From: Winogradskyella eckloniae
GTDB taxonomy: Bacteria > Bacteroidota > Bacteroidia > Flavobacteriales > Flavobacteriaceae
Reading direction: 5' to 3'
DNA: 64,000 bases
NCBI RefSeq assembly: GCF_013249045.1
Contig: NZ_JABRWP010000001.1
Location: 496,001-560,000 of the forward strand
The position numbers and the translations under genes are program-made. Position 1 is the stretch's first letter. Every line of letters starts with the position of its first letter. Of the stretch, positions 27,459 to 36,545 are shown one piece after another. The notes under the pieces were generated by a model. That model worked only from the letters and a program-made list of their open reading frames with translations, did no database searches and was not told the DNA's origin.

Positions 27459-27509
27459 TTTAGCGTAAATTTTTTTGCTATATTTGGTAAACCAATTTGG
27501 TAAACCAGT
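27459..27509 (+). promoter_or_regulatory. Promoter of gene 27574 with two tandem TGGTAAACCA operators
   Basis: TATATTTG at 27481-27488 is preceded 19 bp upstream by a TTT (27459-27461) in place of TTG. TGGTAAACCA boxes lie at 27487-27496 and 27500-27509, again 13 bp apart and starting at the end of the -7 box. A palindrome AAAACGTTTT (27452-27461) covers the -33 position, and the 10-mer CGAAAACGTT is shared with the susC1 promoter. This marks the downstream gene as a member of the alginate regulon. The rest of 27294-27573 shows no gene. Confidence 0.82.
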
Positions 27510-27573
27510 TTTTTTAAGGCATTTACCTCATTTTAAGACGAATACTAAATACTAATAAATAAAAACAATAATT

Positions 27574-28500
27574 ATGAAAACAAAACTACTTTTTACTTTA
27601 TGCTTATTAATTTCCGTAATTGGGTTCGCTCAAGTACAACCAACAGTAAATAATGCCAATTTTGACAAAATCCCTAAGGCTTCAGGTTCAGATTGTGCTT
27701 GTTCAGGGTGGATAAATAAAGATATTGCAGATCAAGCAGAATCGTCTACAATCTCTAGTGATGATGTTGTGAAATTTGATAATGTAGAATCTGATGGTAT
27801 TTACCAAGAAGTTGCAGTTGAGGCAAACAGTGACTATACGTTAGATTTAGAATTCCGTTTTAGTGATGAAACAACTACAACACAATATCTTGAAGTTATT
27901 GTTTTAAAAGGAAGTTCGTATGAGGCTGGTTATACACCTGCTTATTTACCTGGAGCTACTGCAGGAGAAACAGGATTTGGTTATACAACTGTAGCCGATG
28001 TAGAAGATGTATCTAATCAACTAGCTTACGGAACAATTGTACCTTCTGGAAGTACATCAGATTTAAATACAATGACACCTACAATTTCTTTTAATACAGG
28101 TTCTGAGACGAGTATTGCATTATTTATTAGAGCAGTTGGACCTTATGATGCAAGTATACATGGAGATTCAGGAAAAGATAAAGGTTGGATGAATGGAGAC
28201 ACAGAAGTAAGAGCAGATAATCTTGCTTTAGTTAACTTAGGAACGCTTTCTACAAACGAGTTTTCTGCATCTAGCTTAAGAGTATACCCTAACCCAGCTT
28301 CTGAGAATATTACTATACAAGCGACAGATCATAGTCAAATAGATTCAGTTGAATTATATAACATTCTTGGTTCTAAAGTATTCTCTACGTCAAGCTTAGT
28401 TAATGATTCAATTAATGTTTCTGACATGGCCTCTGGTGTATATTTATTAAAAGTAAATGCTGGTACTAACTCAGTTACTAAACGAATTGTAATAGAATAA
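27574..28500 (+). CDS. Secreted glycan-binding-like protein with type IX sorting tail
   Basis: The 308-residue protein has a signal peptide (about 1-19, ending GFAQ). A single jelly-roll-like domain follows (about 21-225; motifs DLEFRFSDE, ISFNTGSETSIALFIRA), then a type IX sorting tail (about 232-308; LRVYPNPASENI to YLLKVNAGTNSVTKRIVIE). I see no catalytic motif. The domain resembles the C-terminal part of the PKD lipoprotein at 16670. The gene is monocistronic: it has its own operator-bearing promoter and a terminator after it. A role in binding alginate outside the cell is inferred from regulation and this resemblance. Confidence 0.78.
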   Translation: MKTKLLFTLCLLISVIGFAQVQPTVNNANFDKIPKASGSDCACSGWINKDIADQAESSTISSDDVVKFDNVESDGIYQEVAVEANSDYTLDLEFRFSDETTTTQYLEVIVLKGSSYEAGYTPAYLPGATAGETGFGYTTVADVEDVSNQLAYGTIVPSGSTSDLNTMTPTISFNTGSETSIALFIRAVGPYDASIHGDSGKDKGWMNGDTEVRADNLALVNLGTLSTNEFSASSLRVYPNPASENITIQATDHSQIDSVELYNILGSKVFSTSSLVNDSINVSDMASGVYLLKVNAGTNSVTKRIVIE

Positions 28501-28520
28501 AACAACAATTATTTGAAATT

Positions 28521-28559
28521 AAAGGGTAGCTTAGAATGTGTAAGTTGCCCTTTTTTTTT
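28521..28559 (+). terminator. Terminator after gene 27574
   Basis: GGGTAGCTTA pairs with TAAGTTGCCC (two G-T pairs) around a 7-nt loop, followed by nine T. It ends the alginate locus on the plus strand. Confidence 0.88.
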
Positions 28560-28635
28560 GGTTGATAATAATAGAATCATTCGGTAATATGATTAAATTG
28601 CTGACTGTTAAAAACACTCTAAATTATATTTCATT

Positions 28636-29472
28636 TTGAAAAAAGCAATTCAATACATGATTATTAGTGCACTTGCATTTACGTTACTAAATGTATTTGT
28701 AAAATCTCTAAAAAGTTTTAGTGTTTATCAAATTGTCTTTTTTAGAGCCTTAGGCTCTTTATTTTTTACGATTCCATTTTTATTAAAAAACAAGATTTCA
28801 TTGCTTGGTAATAAAAGAGGGTTAATGATAATGCGCAGTGTTGTAGGACTTATTTCTATGACCTTATTTTTTATGTCAATAAAATATATTGCCATGGGCA
28901 CTGCAGTTTCATTGCGATATATTGCCCCAATTTTCGCTACAGTTTTTGCATTATTTATACTTAAGGAAAAAATTAGACCAATACAATGGTTGTTTTTTGC
29001 GATCGCCTTTTCTGGTGTCCTAATTTTGAAAGGTTTTGATGATACAGAAATGCAAGTAACAGGCGTAATATTAGCAATAGTATCAGCTTTATTTGCAGGT
29101 TTAGTCTACATTTTTATACGTAAAATTGGTGATGCAGATCATCCTGTTGTTATTGTTAATTATTTTATGGTCATATCTGCAGTCATTGGTGGCCTATTAT
29201 CCATAAGTGATTGGGTAACTCCAGTAGGTAAAGACTGGTTAATTCTCATGAGTCTTGGTGTTTTTGGCTATTTTGCTCAATTATACATGACAAAAGCCAT
29301 GCAAGTAGGTGAAACAAACCAAGTGGCTCCATTAAAATATCTTGAGGTAATTTTCACAATAATTATTGGTTTACTTTGGTTTAAAGAAGTGTATACATTG
29401 TGGAGTTTAGTCGGTGTAATTTTAATTGTTTCGGGCTTAACGTTAAATGTTATAACTAAGAAAAAATCTTAG
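28636..29472 (+). CDS. EamA/DMT family permease
   Basis: This 278-residue inner-membrane protein has about ten hydrophobic helices and the two EamA repeats of the drug/metabolite transporter superfamily (repeat 1 about 1-130, repeat 2 about 140-275; the second contains GYFAQLYMTKAMQVG). Substrate is unknown. The frame begins at TTG 28636 (LKKAIQYM); an ATG seven codons later (28657) is also possible but would shorten the first helix. It follows the terminator of the alginate locus and ends 3 bp before the convergent metF gene, so it probably is not part of the alginate system. Confidence 0.85.
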   Translation: MKKAIQYMIISALAFTLLNVFVKSLKSFSVYQIVFFRALGSLFFTIPFLLKNKISLLGNKRGLMIMRSVVGLISMTLFFMSIKYIAMGTAVSLRYIAPIFATVFALFILKEKIRPIQWLFFAIAFSGVLILKGFDDTEMQVTGVILAIVSALFAGLVYIFIRKIGDADHPVVIVNYFMVISAVIGGLLSISDWVTPVGKDWLILMSLGVFGYFAQLYMTKAMQVGETNQVAPLKYLEVIFTIIIGLLWFKEVYTLWSLVGVILIVSGLTLNVITKKKS

Positions 29473-29475
29473 TCT

Positions 29476-30429
29476 TTAAAACAGCTCAGAAGCAATTGCT
29501 TTCACATTATCACTTTTTCCCATAGAATAGTAGTGCAATACTGGGACACCAGCGGCTTGTAATTCTTTAGATTGTTGAATCGCCCATTCTACACCAACTT
29601 GTCGTACTTGTTGATTGTTTTTGCAGGCTTCAACAGCATCAATTAAATCTTCAGGTAAATCAATTTTAAAAACTTGCGGCAATAGTTGTAAATGACGTTT
29701 TACAGCAAGAGGTTTTATACCTGGAATAATTGGCACATTAATCCCTTCGGCTTTGGCGGCTTCTACAAATTCAAAATACTTTTGGTTGTCAAAAAACATT
29801 TGGGTTACCACGTAATCTGCGCCAGCATCTATTTTTTCTTTTAAACGTTTTAAGTCTGTTTTTAAAGAAGGTGCTTCTAAGTGTTTTTCGGGATAACCTG
29901 CCACACCAATACAAAAATCCGATTTACCGTCGGCTTCAATGACATCATGTAAATACTGACCTTTATTTAGATTTTGAATTTGACCAACCAATTCCTTCGC
30001 AAATTGATGACCACCATCACAAGCTTTAAAATATTGTTCATGTTTCATGGCATCGCCTCGTAAGGCCATCACATTATGAATGCCTAGATAATGACAATCG
30101 ACCAATAAATATTCGGTTTCTTCTTTGGTAAAACCTCCACATAATACATGCGGAACCGTGTCTACATTATATTTATGCGATATGGCAGCACAAATCCCTA
30201 CAGTTCCTGGTCGCATACGTGTAATTTTACGGTCCAGAAGTCCGTCTTTCTCTATATAAAGGTATTCTTCTCTAGAGGTGGTGACATCTATAAATGGTGG
30301 ATTGAACTCCATTAATGGGTCAATATTATTATAGAGTTGTTGTATGCTATTTCCTTTTTTTGGTGGAATAATTTCAAAGGAAAATAAGGTTTTTCCGTTC
30401 GCGTTTTTTATGTGGTCTGTTACTTTCAT
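29476..30429 (-). CDS. metF: 5,10-methylenetetrahydrofolate reductase
   Basis: It reduces methylene-THF to 5-methyl-THF, the methyl donor for methionine synthase. The 317-residue TIM-barrel flavoprotein starts MKVTDHI and has the family segments LFSFEIIPPKKG, PHVLCGGFTKEE, ALRGD (about 142-146) and VTQMFFDN. It is last in a minus-strand methionine cluster (MetZ-type, metH N, metH C, metF). About 80 bp separate it from metH C, containing a small hairpin (30436-30453). The SAM-I riboswitch far upstream may control the whole cluster. Confidence 0.95.
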   Translation of the reverse strand: MKVTDHIKNANGKTLFSFEIIPPKKGNSIQQLYNNIDPLMEFNPPFIDVTTSREEYLYIEKDGLLDRKITRMRPGTVGICAAISHKYNVDTVPHVLCGGFTKEETEYLLVDCHYLGIHNVMALRGDAMKHEQYFKACDGGHQFAKELVGQIQNLNKGQYLHDVIEADGKSDFCIGVAGYPEKHLEAPSLKTDLKRLKEKIDAGADYVVTQMFFDNQKYFEFVEAAKAEGINVPIIPGIKPLAVKRHLQLLPQVFKIDLPEDLIDAVEACKNNQQVRQVGVEWAIQQSKELQAAGVPVLHYYSMGKSDNVKAIASELF

Positions 30430-30435
30430 GTTTAC

Positions 30436-30453
30436 TTCCCACGAAAGTGGGAA
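30436..30453. repeat. Small palindrome, dispersed-repeat-like
   Basis: TTCCCAC-GAAA-GTGGGAA, a 7-bp stem with a tetraloop, sits between metH C and metF just before the metF start codon. It resembles short intergenic palindromes that are scattered in flavobacterial genomes. Similar elements lie at 33226 and 34263 in this cluster. Confidence 0.5.
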
Positions 30454-30509
30454 TCTTTTTAATTAATAATATATTTATCAGTAGGTTACTGTTTTCACAA
30501 GAATGACAG

Positions 30510-33206
30510 TTAATCTGCAATATTAGGACTTAGCCATTTGGTTGCTTCTTCCATGGTAATTCCTCTACGTTTACTATAATCTTCAATTTGGTCTTCCTTT
30601 ATCTTACCTAAACCAAAATATTTAGCTTCTGCATTACCAAAATAGTAACCACTGACACTTGCCGCTGGCCACATGGCTAAACTTTCGGTAAGTTTTACAC
30701 CAATGTTTTCTTCTACTTTTAGAACTTCCCAAATGGTTTTCTTTTCTAAATGGTCTGGACAAGCAGGATAACCTGGTGCTGGTCTAATACCTTTATAATC
30801 TTCTTTAATTAACTCGTCGTTAGACAAGTTTTCATTATTAGCATAACTCCAATGTTTTGTTCTGACTTCTTTGTGTAAATATTCGGCAAAAGCTTCTGCT
30901 AATCTATCTGCTAAAGCTTTTATCATAATGGAATTGTAATCATCGTGCTCTGCTTCAAACTGTGCAGCTAATTCTGCTGTTCCAAATCCCGTCGTTACAC
31001 AAAAACAGCCCATATAATCTTGTTTGTTGGTTGCTTTTGGTGCAATAAAATCGGCTAGAGCGATATTTGGTTTGCCTGCTGATTTTTTGGATTGCTGACG
31101 AAGGGTTAAAAAAGTATAGTTGTTTTTAGGAGATGCCGAATCAAGTTCAGCATTATAATCAGAGATTGTAATATCATCATCATTTACTGTATTCGCTTCA
31201 AACAGTCCAAAAATGGCTTTAGCTTTAAGCAGTTTTTCATTGAAAATACGTTTCAATAAGACCTGTGCATCGGCAAATAAATCCGTGGCTTGTGTGCCAA
31301 CAACATCATCGGTTAATATGGCTGGATATTTACCATGCAAATCCCAACTTCTAAAAAATGGTGACCAATCAATAAAATCTTCAAGTTTAGTGATATCAAA
31401 ATCTTCAATAATTTGAATGCCTAATTGTTTTGGTTTTACAATTTCGGATGTGTTCCAATTGATTTTAAATTTGTTTTTTCGAGCATCAGCAAGCGTTAAA
31501 TAATCCTTTTTCTTGGTACGTTTTAAGAACTGCTCTCGGAAGGCATCATACTCTTCTCTAATTTGGTTTTTATAAACTTTACTGTCTTTTTGAAGTAAAT
31601 TACCAACAACCGTTACTGCTCTTGAGGCATCATTAATATGTACTACCGTATTGTTATAATGCGGTGCAATTTTTACAGCAGAATGCGCTCTAGATGTTGT
31701 TGCGCCACCAATAATAAGAGGAATGTTTACTTTTTCTTTTTCTAGTGATTTAGACACGTAAACCATTTCATCTAACGATGGTGTAATTAAACCACTCAAC
31801 CCAATGATATCTACCTTTTCCTTAATAGCCGTTTCAATAATTTTTTCTGGTGGCACCATCACACCAAGGTCAATGATTTCATAATTATTACAGCCTAAAA
31901 CAACACTTACAATGTTCTTTCCGATATCATGTACATCGCCTTTAACGGTTGCCATTAATATTTTACCTGCAAACTCTTGCTTGCCATCTTTTTCCGCTTC
32001 AATAAAAGGTTGTAGATAAGCAACGGCTTTTTTCATAACTCGTGCTGATTTTACCACCTGAGGTAAGAACATTTTACCACTTCCAAATAAATCGCCAACC
32101 ACATTCATACCAATCATTAAATGCCCTTCAATAACTTCAATAGGTTTGTCTGAGGCTAAACGCGCCTCTTCCACATCTTCTAAAATAAAGGTGTCAATAC
32201 CTTTTACTAAGGCGTGTGTAATTCTATTTTGAAGTGCTTCACTTCGCCATGCTTGTACTTTATCTTCTTGTTCTTTTTTCTGTCCTTTTACCGATTCGGC
32301 AAAATCTAATAAGCGTTCGGTGGCATCATCACGTCTGTCAAAGAGGACGTCCTCTACACGTTCTAATAAATCTTTATCAATTTCATCATATACCTCAAGC
32401 ATCGTAGGGTTTACAATCCCTAAGTTCATACCATTCTTAATAGCATGATATAAAAAAGCGGAATGCATGGCTTCACGTACCACATTATTTCCTCTAAATG
32501 AAAATGATACATTACTCACACCACCAGAAACGTTGGCATGAGGTAAGTTTTCTCGAATCCATTTGGTAGCTTCAAAAAAGTCGAGTGCGTTTCTGCGATG
32601 CTCTTCCATTCCTGTGGCAACCGGAAAAATGTTTGGGTCAAAGATGATATCTTGCGCAGGAAATTTTAGTTCGTTTACCAAAATGTGATACGAACGTTTA
32701 CAAATTTCAATGCGTCGTTCGTAGGTATCGGCTTGGCCATCTTCATCAAAAGCCATAACGACAACAGCAGCACCATAACGTTTTATGAGTTTGGCGTGAT
32801 GTTTAAATTGGGATTCGCCTTCCTTTAAACTTATAGAATTAACGACACATTTTCCTTGTGCGACTTGCAAACCAGCTTCAATAATTTCCCATTTAGAGCT
32901 ATCTATCATCAATGGAATTCTCGAGATATCGGGTTCTGATGCAATAAGATTCAAGAAGGTGGTCATGGCAAGCACACCATCTAACATGCCTTCGTCCATG
33001 TTGACATCGAGGATTTGCGCACCACCTTCCACTTGATCTCTTGCCACCTCTAAAGCTTCGTCGTATTTTTCTTCTTTAATTAGGCGAAGAAATTTACGTG
33101 AGCCAGTGACGTTGGTACGTTCGCCAACATTAATGAAGTTTGATTCTGGTGTAACCACTAGAGGTTCAAGACCAGAAAGTGTTAGGTATTTTTTATTTTG
33201 AGTCAT
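30510..33206 (-). CDS. metH: Methionine synthase, pterin, cobalamin and activation domains (split MetH)
   Basis: It transfers the methyl group from methyl-THF to homocysteine through cobalamin. The 898 residues lack the homocysteine domain but hold the pterin-binding domain (about 10-275; [17 protein letters not shown]), and the cobalamin cap and B12-binding domain (about 330-560). The B12 domain shows the His-ligand motif [10 protein letters not shown] and IIGGATTSR. The C-terminal AdoMet activation domain (about 580-895) shows [12 protein letters not shown]. With the 333-residue partner encoded 27 bp upstream, the total matches the usual single-chain MetH of about 1230 residues. The break falls exactly between the first two domains. 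Confidence 0.95.
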   Translation of the reverse strand: MTQNKKYLTLSGLEPLVVTPESNFINVGERTNVTGSRKFLRLIKEEKYDEALEVARDQVEGGAQILDVNMDEGMLDGVLAMTTFLNLIASEPDISRIPLMIDSSKWEIIEAGLQVAQGKCVVNSISLKEGESQFKHHAKLIKRYGAAVVVMAFDEDGQADTYERRIEICKRSYHILVNELKFPAQDIIFDPNIFPVATGMEEHRRNALDFFEATKWIRENLPHANVSGGVSNVSFSFRGNNVVREAMHSAFLYHAIKNGMNLGIVNPTMLEVYDEIDKDLLERVEDVLFDRRDDATERLLDFAESVKGQKKEQEDKVQAWRSEALQNRITHALVKGIDTFILEDVEEARLASDKPIEVIEGHLMIGMNVVGDLFGSGKMFLPQVVKSARVMKKAVAYLQPFIEAEKDGKQEFAGKILMATVKGDVHDIGKNIVSVVLGCNNYEIIDLGVMVPPEKIIETAIKEKVDIIGLSGLITPSLDEMVYVSKSLEKEKVNIPLIIGGATTSRAHSAVKIAPHYNNTVVHINDASRAVTVVGNLLQKDSKVYKNQIREEYDAFREQFLKRTKKKDYLTLADARKNKFKINWNTSEIVKPKQLGIQIIEDFDITKLEDFIDWSPFFRSWDLHGKYPAILTDDVVGTQATDLFADAQVLLKRIFNEKLLKAKAIFGLFEANTVNDDDITISDYNAELDSASPKNNYTFLTLRQQSKKSAGKPNIALADFIAPKATNKQDYMGCFCVTTGFGTAELAAQFEAEHDDYNSIMIKALADRLAEAFAEYLHKEVRTKHWSYANNENLSNDELIKEDYKGIRPAPGYPACPDHLEKKTIWEVLKVEENIGVKLTESLAMWPAASVSGYYFGNAEAKYFGLGKIKEDQIEDYSKRRGITMEEATKWLSPNIAD

Positions 33207-33225
33207 GTGAGTCTTTTCAAAGTGG

Positions 33226-33245
33226 ATTCCTGCTTATGCAGGAAT
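33226..33245. repeat. Palindrome that supplies the 3' end of metH N
   Basis: ATTCCTGC-TTAT-GCAGGAAT is an 8-bp stem with a 4-nt loop. It overlaps the last codons of the homocysteine-domain gene, encoding its final Ile-Pro-Ala and the TAA stop. It looks like a mobile-type intergenic repeat that has come to form the gene end. Confidence 0.55.
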
Positions 33246-34235
33246 GACAAGTTTTCTCGGTTCATACTTCTTAGCCACATCAGCAATAGCTTTAATGTGC
33301 TCAGGACTTGTGCCGCAGCAACCACCAATAATGTTGATGAGGTTATCTTTAAGATAGGCTTCAATATAACCTTGCATTTGCTCTGGAGTTTCATCGTATT
33401 CTCCAAAAGCATTTGGTAATCCTGCGTTTGGATGTGCTGAGGTAAAAAACTCGGTTTCGTCCGATAAGCGTTGTAAGTATGGTTGCAGTTGTTGCGCGCC
33501 TAACGCACAATTAAAACCTACGCTTAATAACGGAATATGAGATACTGAGGTTAAAAACGCTTCAACGGTTTGGCCAGATAATGTTCTTCCAGAGGCATCC
33601 GTTATGGTACCAGAAACCATAATTGGAATATCAATATGACGCTCTTCTTTTACTTCTTCAATGGCAAATAAAGCCGCTTTTGCATTTAATGTATCAAAAA
33701 TAGTTTCCACCAAAAGCATATCAACACCTCCATCAATTAAAGCTTCTACTTGTTGTTTGTAAGCAACACGTAATTCGTTAAAAGTAATAGCTCTGTATTC
33801 TGGTCGGTTAACGTCTGGCGATAAACTTGCCGTTCGGTTGGTTGGCCCAATACTGCCGGCTACAAAACGAGGCTTTTCAGGATTCTCTTTCGTGAATTTA
33901 TCCGCAACGTCTTTAGCTATTTTAGCCGATTCATAGTTCAGTTCGTAAACCAAATCTTCCATGTCGTAATCAGCCATGGCAATGGTTGTGCCTGAGAAGG
34001 TGTTAGTTTCTACAATATCTGCACCAGCTTCAAAATATTTTGCGTGAATTTCTGCTATGGCTTTAGGCTGTGTGATAGATAATAAATCGTTATTTCCTTT
34101 TAAAGGTGAAGGATAATCCTTAAAACGTTCGCCTCTAAAATCTTCTTCCGAGAAATTATATTGCTGCAACATAGTTCCCATGGCACCATCGAGAACTAAG
34201 ATTCGTTTTTGTAATTCTTGTTTTATTTTGCTCAT
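33234..34235 (-). CDS. metH: Homocysteine S-methyltransferase domain protein (split MetH, N-terminal part)
   Basis: This 333-residue barrel binds homocysteine through zinc. The conserved Cys set is seen as GFNCALG (about 228-234) and GGCCGTSPEHI (about 304-314). The start RILVLDGAMGTMLQQY is typical for the MetH N-terminus. It works with the larger protein encoded 27 bp downstream. Its C-terminus (LVIPA) is encoded by a palindromic repeat, so the tail is not conserved sequence. A second hairpin lies between it and the MetZ-type gene. Confidence 0.94.
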   Translation of the reverse strand: MSKIKQELQKRILVLDGAMGTMLQQYNFSEEDFRGERFKDYPSPLKGNNDLLSITQPKAIAEIHAKYFEAGADIVETNTFSGTTIAMADYDMEDLVYELNYESAKIAKDVADKFTKENPEKPRFVAGSIGPTNRTASLSPDVNRPEYRAITFNELRVAYKQQVEALIDGGVDMLLVETIFDTLNAKAALFAIEEVKEERHIDIPIMVSGTITDASGRTLSGQTVEAFLTSVSHIPLLSVGFNCALGAQQLQPYLQRLSDETEFFTSAHPNAGLPNAFGEYDETPEQMQGYIEAYLKDNLINIIGGCCGTSPEHIKAIADVAKKYEPRKLVIPA

Positions 34236-34262
34236 AATATTTTTGTTTGAAACACCCCTAAA

Positions 34263-34278
34263 GTCCCCTCAAGGGGAC
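34263..34278. repeat. Small palindrome between metH N and MetZ-type gene
   Basis: GTCCCC-TCAA-GGGGAC is a 6-bp GC-rich stem in an AT-rich gap, flanked by ACACCCCTAAA, the form of a common flavobacterial intergenic repeat. It may also act as an mRNA processing or attenuation hairpin. Confidence 0.5.
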
Positions 34279-34285
34279 AGTCCAA

Positions 34286-35485
34286 TCAATTAAAATTTTT
34301 ATACAATTTCAAATTCAAGTTTTCTAAGGCTTGTTTTAAATCGTTAATAATATCTTCAGGATGTTCTAAGCCTACAGAAATTCTTATTAAACCAGCTGTG
34401 ATTCCTGTTTCTAAACGAATAGCTTCTGGTATTTTAGCATGCGTTGTTGATGCAGGATGCGTTACTATGGTTCTTGTATCTCCTAAATTTGCTGAGAGGG
34501 ATAATAGTTTTATGGCATTGAGGAATTGTCTTCCGGCTTCAATGCCTCCTTTTATTTCAAACGCCACGATGCTTCCACCTAATTTCATTTGTTTTTTTGC
34601 TAATTCGTATTGTGGATGTGATTTTAAAAACGGGTATTTTACCAATTTCACATTCTCATGACTTTCTAAAAACATGGCTACTTTTAGCGCATTATCACAA
34701 TGTCTGTCTACTCTAACAGGTAAAGTCTCTAAACTTTTAGAGAGTACCCAAGAATTGAATGGTGATAAGGCTGGACCGCTAATTCTAGAAAACAAATATA
34801 TTTTCTGAATTAATTCTGAACTTCCAACGGTTACACCTCCTAGAACTCTACCTTGTCCATCCATTAATTTAGTCGCCGAATGAATTACCAAATCTGCACC
34901 AAATTTTATGGGTTGTTGTAAATAAGGCGTCGCAAAACAATTATCTATAATAAATAAGAGATTGTGTTTTTTAGCTATATCGCCTAAGCGTTGTAAGTCT
35001 AAAATATCTACAGCAGGATTTGTTGGACTCTCTGCGTAAATCACTTTTGTATTTGGTTGAATTAGGCTTTCAATAGCATCTAATTCATCAATTTTAAAAT
35101 AGCTAGTTGAGATGTTCCACTTTGGTAAAATATTATTAAATAAGGTTTGTGTAGAACCAAATATGCTTCGTGATGAAATAATATGGTCATCGGAATCTAA
35201 CAAAGCACCAAAAGTTGAAAATACAGCAGACATACCAGAGGCAAAGGCATAACCACGCTCTGCGCCTTCCATTTTACACACTTTTTCTACAAATTCTGAT
35301 GAGTTTGGGTTAGAATAACGACTGTAAATATTACGTTCTTTTTCATCTGCAAATGACGCGCGCATATCTTCGGCGTCTTCAAATACGTAGCTCGATGTTA
35401 AATACATTGGGCTAGAATGTTCTAGGTATTGTGAACGTTCTATTTGTGTGCGAATAGCTTCTGTTTCTATGTGTTTTGAACTCAT
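34286..35485 (-). CDS. metZ: O-succinylhomoserine sulfhydrylase-type PLP enzyme (MetZ-like)
   Basis: This Cys/Met-metabolism PLP enzyme of 399 residues should make homocysteine from an activated homoserine and sulfide. Visible motifs are RYSNPNSSEFVEK, the YAESPTNP segment, the cofactor Lys in HSATKLMDGQGRVLGG (about 213) and THPASTTH near the C-terminus. It is the first gene after the SAM-I riboswitch and leads into the two metH genes and metF, giving a direct path to methionine. O-acetyl- versus O-succinylhomoserine use cannot be read from the sequence. Confidence 0.9.
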   Translation of the reverse strand: MSSKHIETEAIRTQIERSQYLEHSSPMYLTSSYVFEDAEDMRASFADEKERNIYSRYSNPNSSEFVEKVCKMEGAERGYAFASGMSAVFSTFGALLDSDDHIISSRSIFGSTQTLFNNILPKWNISTSYFKIDELDAIESLIQPNTKVIYAESPTNPAVDILDLQRLGDIAKKHNLLFIIDNCFATPYLQQPIKFGADLVIHSATKLMDGQGRVLGGVTVGSSELIQKIYLFSRISGPALSPFNSWVLSKSLETLPVRVDRHCDNALKVAMFLESHENVKLVKYPFLKSHPQYELAKKQMKLGGSIVAFEIKGGIEAGRQFLNAIKLLSLSANLGDTRTIVTHPASTTHAKIPEAIRLETGITAGLIRISVGLEHPEDIINDLKQALENLNLKLYKNFN

Positions 35486-35569
35486 TTTATTTTACTTAAT
35501 ATGTATTGGTAAACAAAAATCAAATGCGTCATAAATTGACGAGTAAATAAAAAAATGTTATAAGAATTT

Positions 35570-35590
35570 AACTACCATGATGTGGTAATT
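35570..35590 (-). promoter_or_regulatory. Hairpin in riboswitch expression platform
   Basis: On the minus strand AATTACCA pairs with TGGTAGTT around a 5-nt loop, just downstream of the SAM-I aptamer. A T-rich stretch follows about 12 nt later, so this may be the switching terminator-like element or a translational control hairpin. Confidence 0.5.
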
Positions 35591-35597
35591 TGGCTTG

Positions 35598-35718
35598 GTT
35601 ATCTATCCAATTACACGATAAATGAATCGTTAATTACGTAGAATTTAGCACCTTCTTAATAAGTTTAAGGGTTGCTAAGGCTTCAATGGGTCTAATCCCT
35701 CAACCTTTCTTGATAACA
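35598..35718 (-). ncRNA. SAM-I riboswitch (S-box)
   Basis: The minus strand reads GTTATCAAGAAAGGTTGAGG, then GATTAGACCCATTGAAGCC, TTAGCAACC and later AAGGTGCTAAATTC, closing with GATAAC. These match the S-box aptamer core in order and spacing: AGA-GG-GAGGGA, GACCC-TGAAGCC, GCAACC, AAGGUGCUAA. P1 pairs 35712-35717 with 35598-35603. It binds S-adenosylmethionine and lies about 110 bp upstream of the MetZ-type gene, so the methionine cluster should be switched off when SAM is high. Confidence 0.93.
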
Positions 35719-35854
35719 TCTCAATAAGTTATTTGAACTTTGTAGACTACAATATTCCGAAACAAATTAGTAAATAACAAATATTATTCACTTTATTTTA
35801 ACAGAAAGCTATTAGCTTTTAATTGTAACTTTGAAGAATCCCAAAGAAATAATT

Positions 35855-36451
35855 ATGTTAGAAAATTTTTGGTTTAACGTAGAGTATGGCATCAACCATG
35901 TTTTAAATATTAATGGCTACGACCATGTTCTTTTCTTAATGGTATTAGCTGTGCCTTACCTTTTTAAAGATTGGAAGCGTGTACTTTTGTTGGTTTCTAT
36001 GTTTACGCTTGGTCATACGTTGTCTTTAGTATTAGCAGCTTATGGTATAGTAAGTGTTAACGGTAAGTTAGTAGAGTTTTTGATTCCTATTACGATCTTA
36101 ATTGCAGCTGTATATAATATATTCACTTCAGGAAAAAAGTCTAAATCTAACAAAGTGGGCTTGTTGTTTTTTACAACCTTGTTTTTTGGTATTGTTCACG
36201 GATTGGGTTTTGCACGAGAATTTAAAATGTTTGCAGGTCAAAGTGAAAATAAATTAGAACTTCTTATTGAGTTTGCACTTGGAATTGAATTTGCGCAAGT
36301 TATTATAGTATTTGTTGTGTTGTTTGTTGGGTTTTTATGCCAAACCATATTTAGAGTATCACGTAGAGATTGGGTTTTGGTGCTGTCTTCTGTGGTAACT
36401 GGTTTAGTGATTCCTATGATTTTGGGAAGCGAAATTTTTAATAATGCATAA
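35855..36451 (+). CDS. HupE/UreJ family membrane protein
   Basis: This small polytopic membrane protein has about six or seven helices over 198 residues. The family His motifs are visible: GINHVLNINGYDHVLF near the N-terminus and FGIVHGLGFAREF in the middle. HupE/UreJ proteins are linked to nickel or other metal uptake, though no hydrogenase or urease gene is nearby. ATG 35855 is preferred to the earlier TTG at 35831, since a TAnnTTTG promoter box (TAACTTTG, 35826-35833) lies right there. Function in this organism is unknown. Confidence 0.85.
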   Translation: MLENFWFNVEYGINHVLNINGYDHVLFLMVLAVPYLFKDWKRVLLLVSMFTLGHTLSLVLAAYGIVSVNGKLVEFLIPITILIAAVYNIFTSGKKSKSNKVGLLFFTTLFFGIVHGLGFAREFKMFAGQSENKLELLIEFALGIEFAQVIIVFVVLFVGFLCQTIFRVSRRDWVLVLSSVVTGLVIPMILGSEIFNNA

Positions 36452-36545
36452 AATTTGGTTAAAATTTACCCATTGTAAATTGGTTATAAAATACTAAGCG
36501 TTTATATTCGTTTCTTACAAGTGTACTTATATTAAGAAAATTCTA

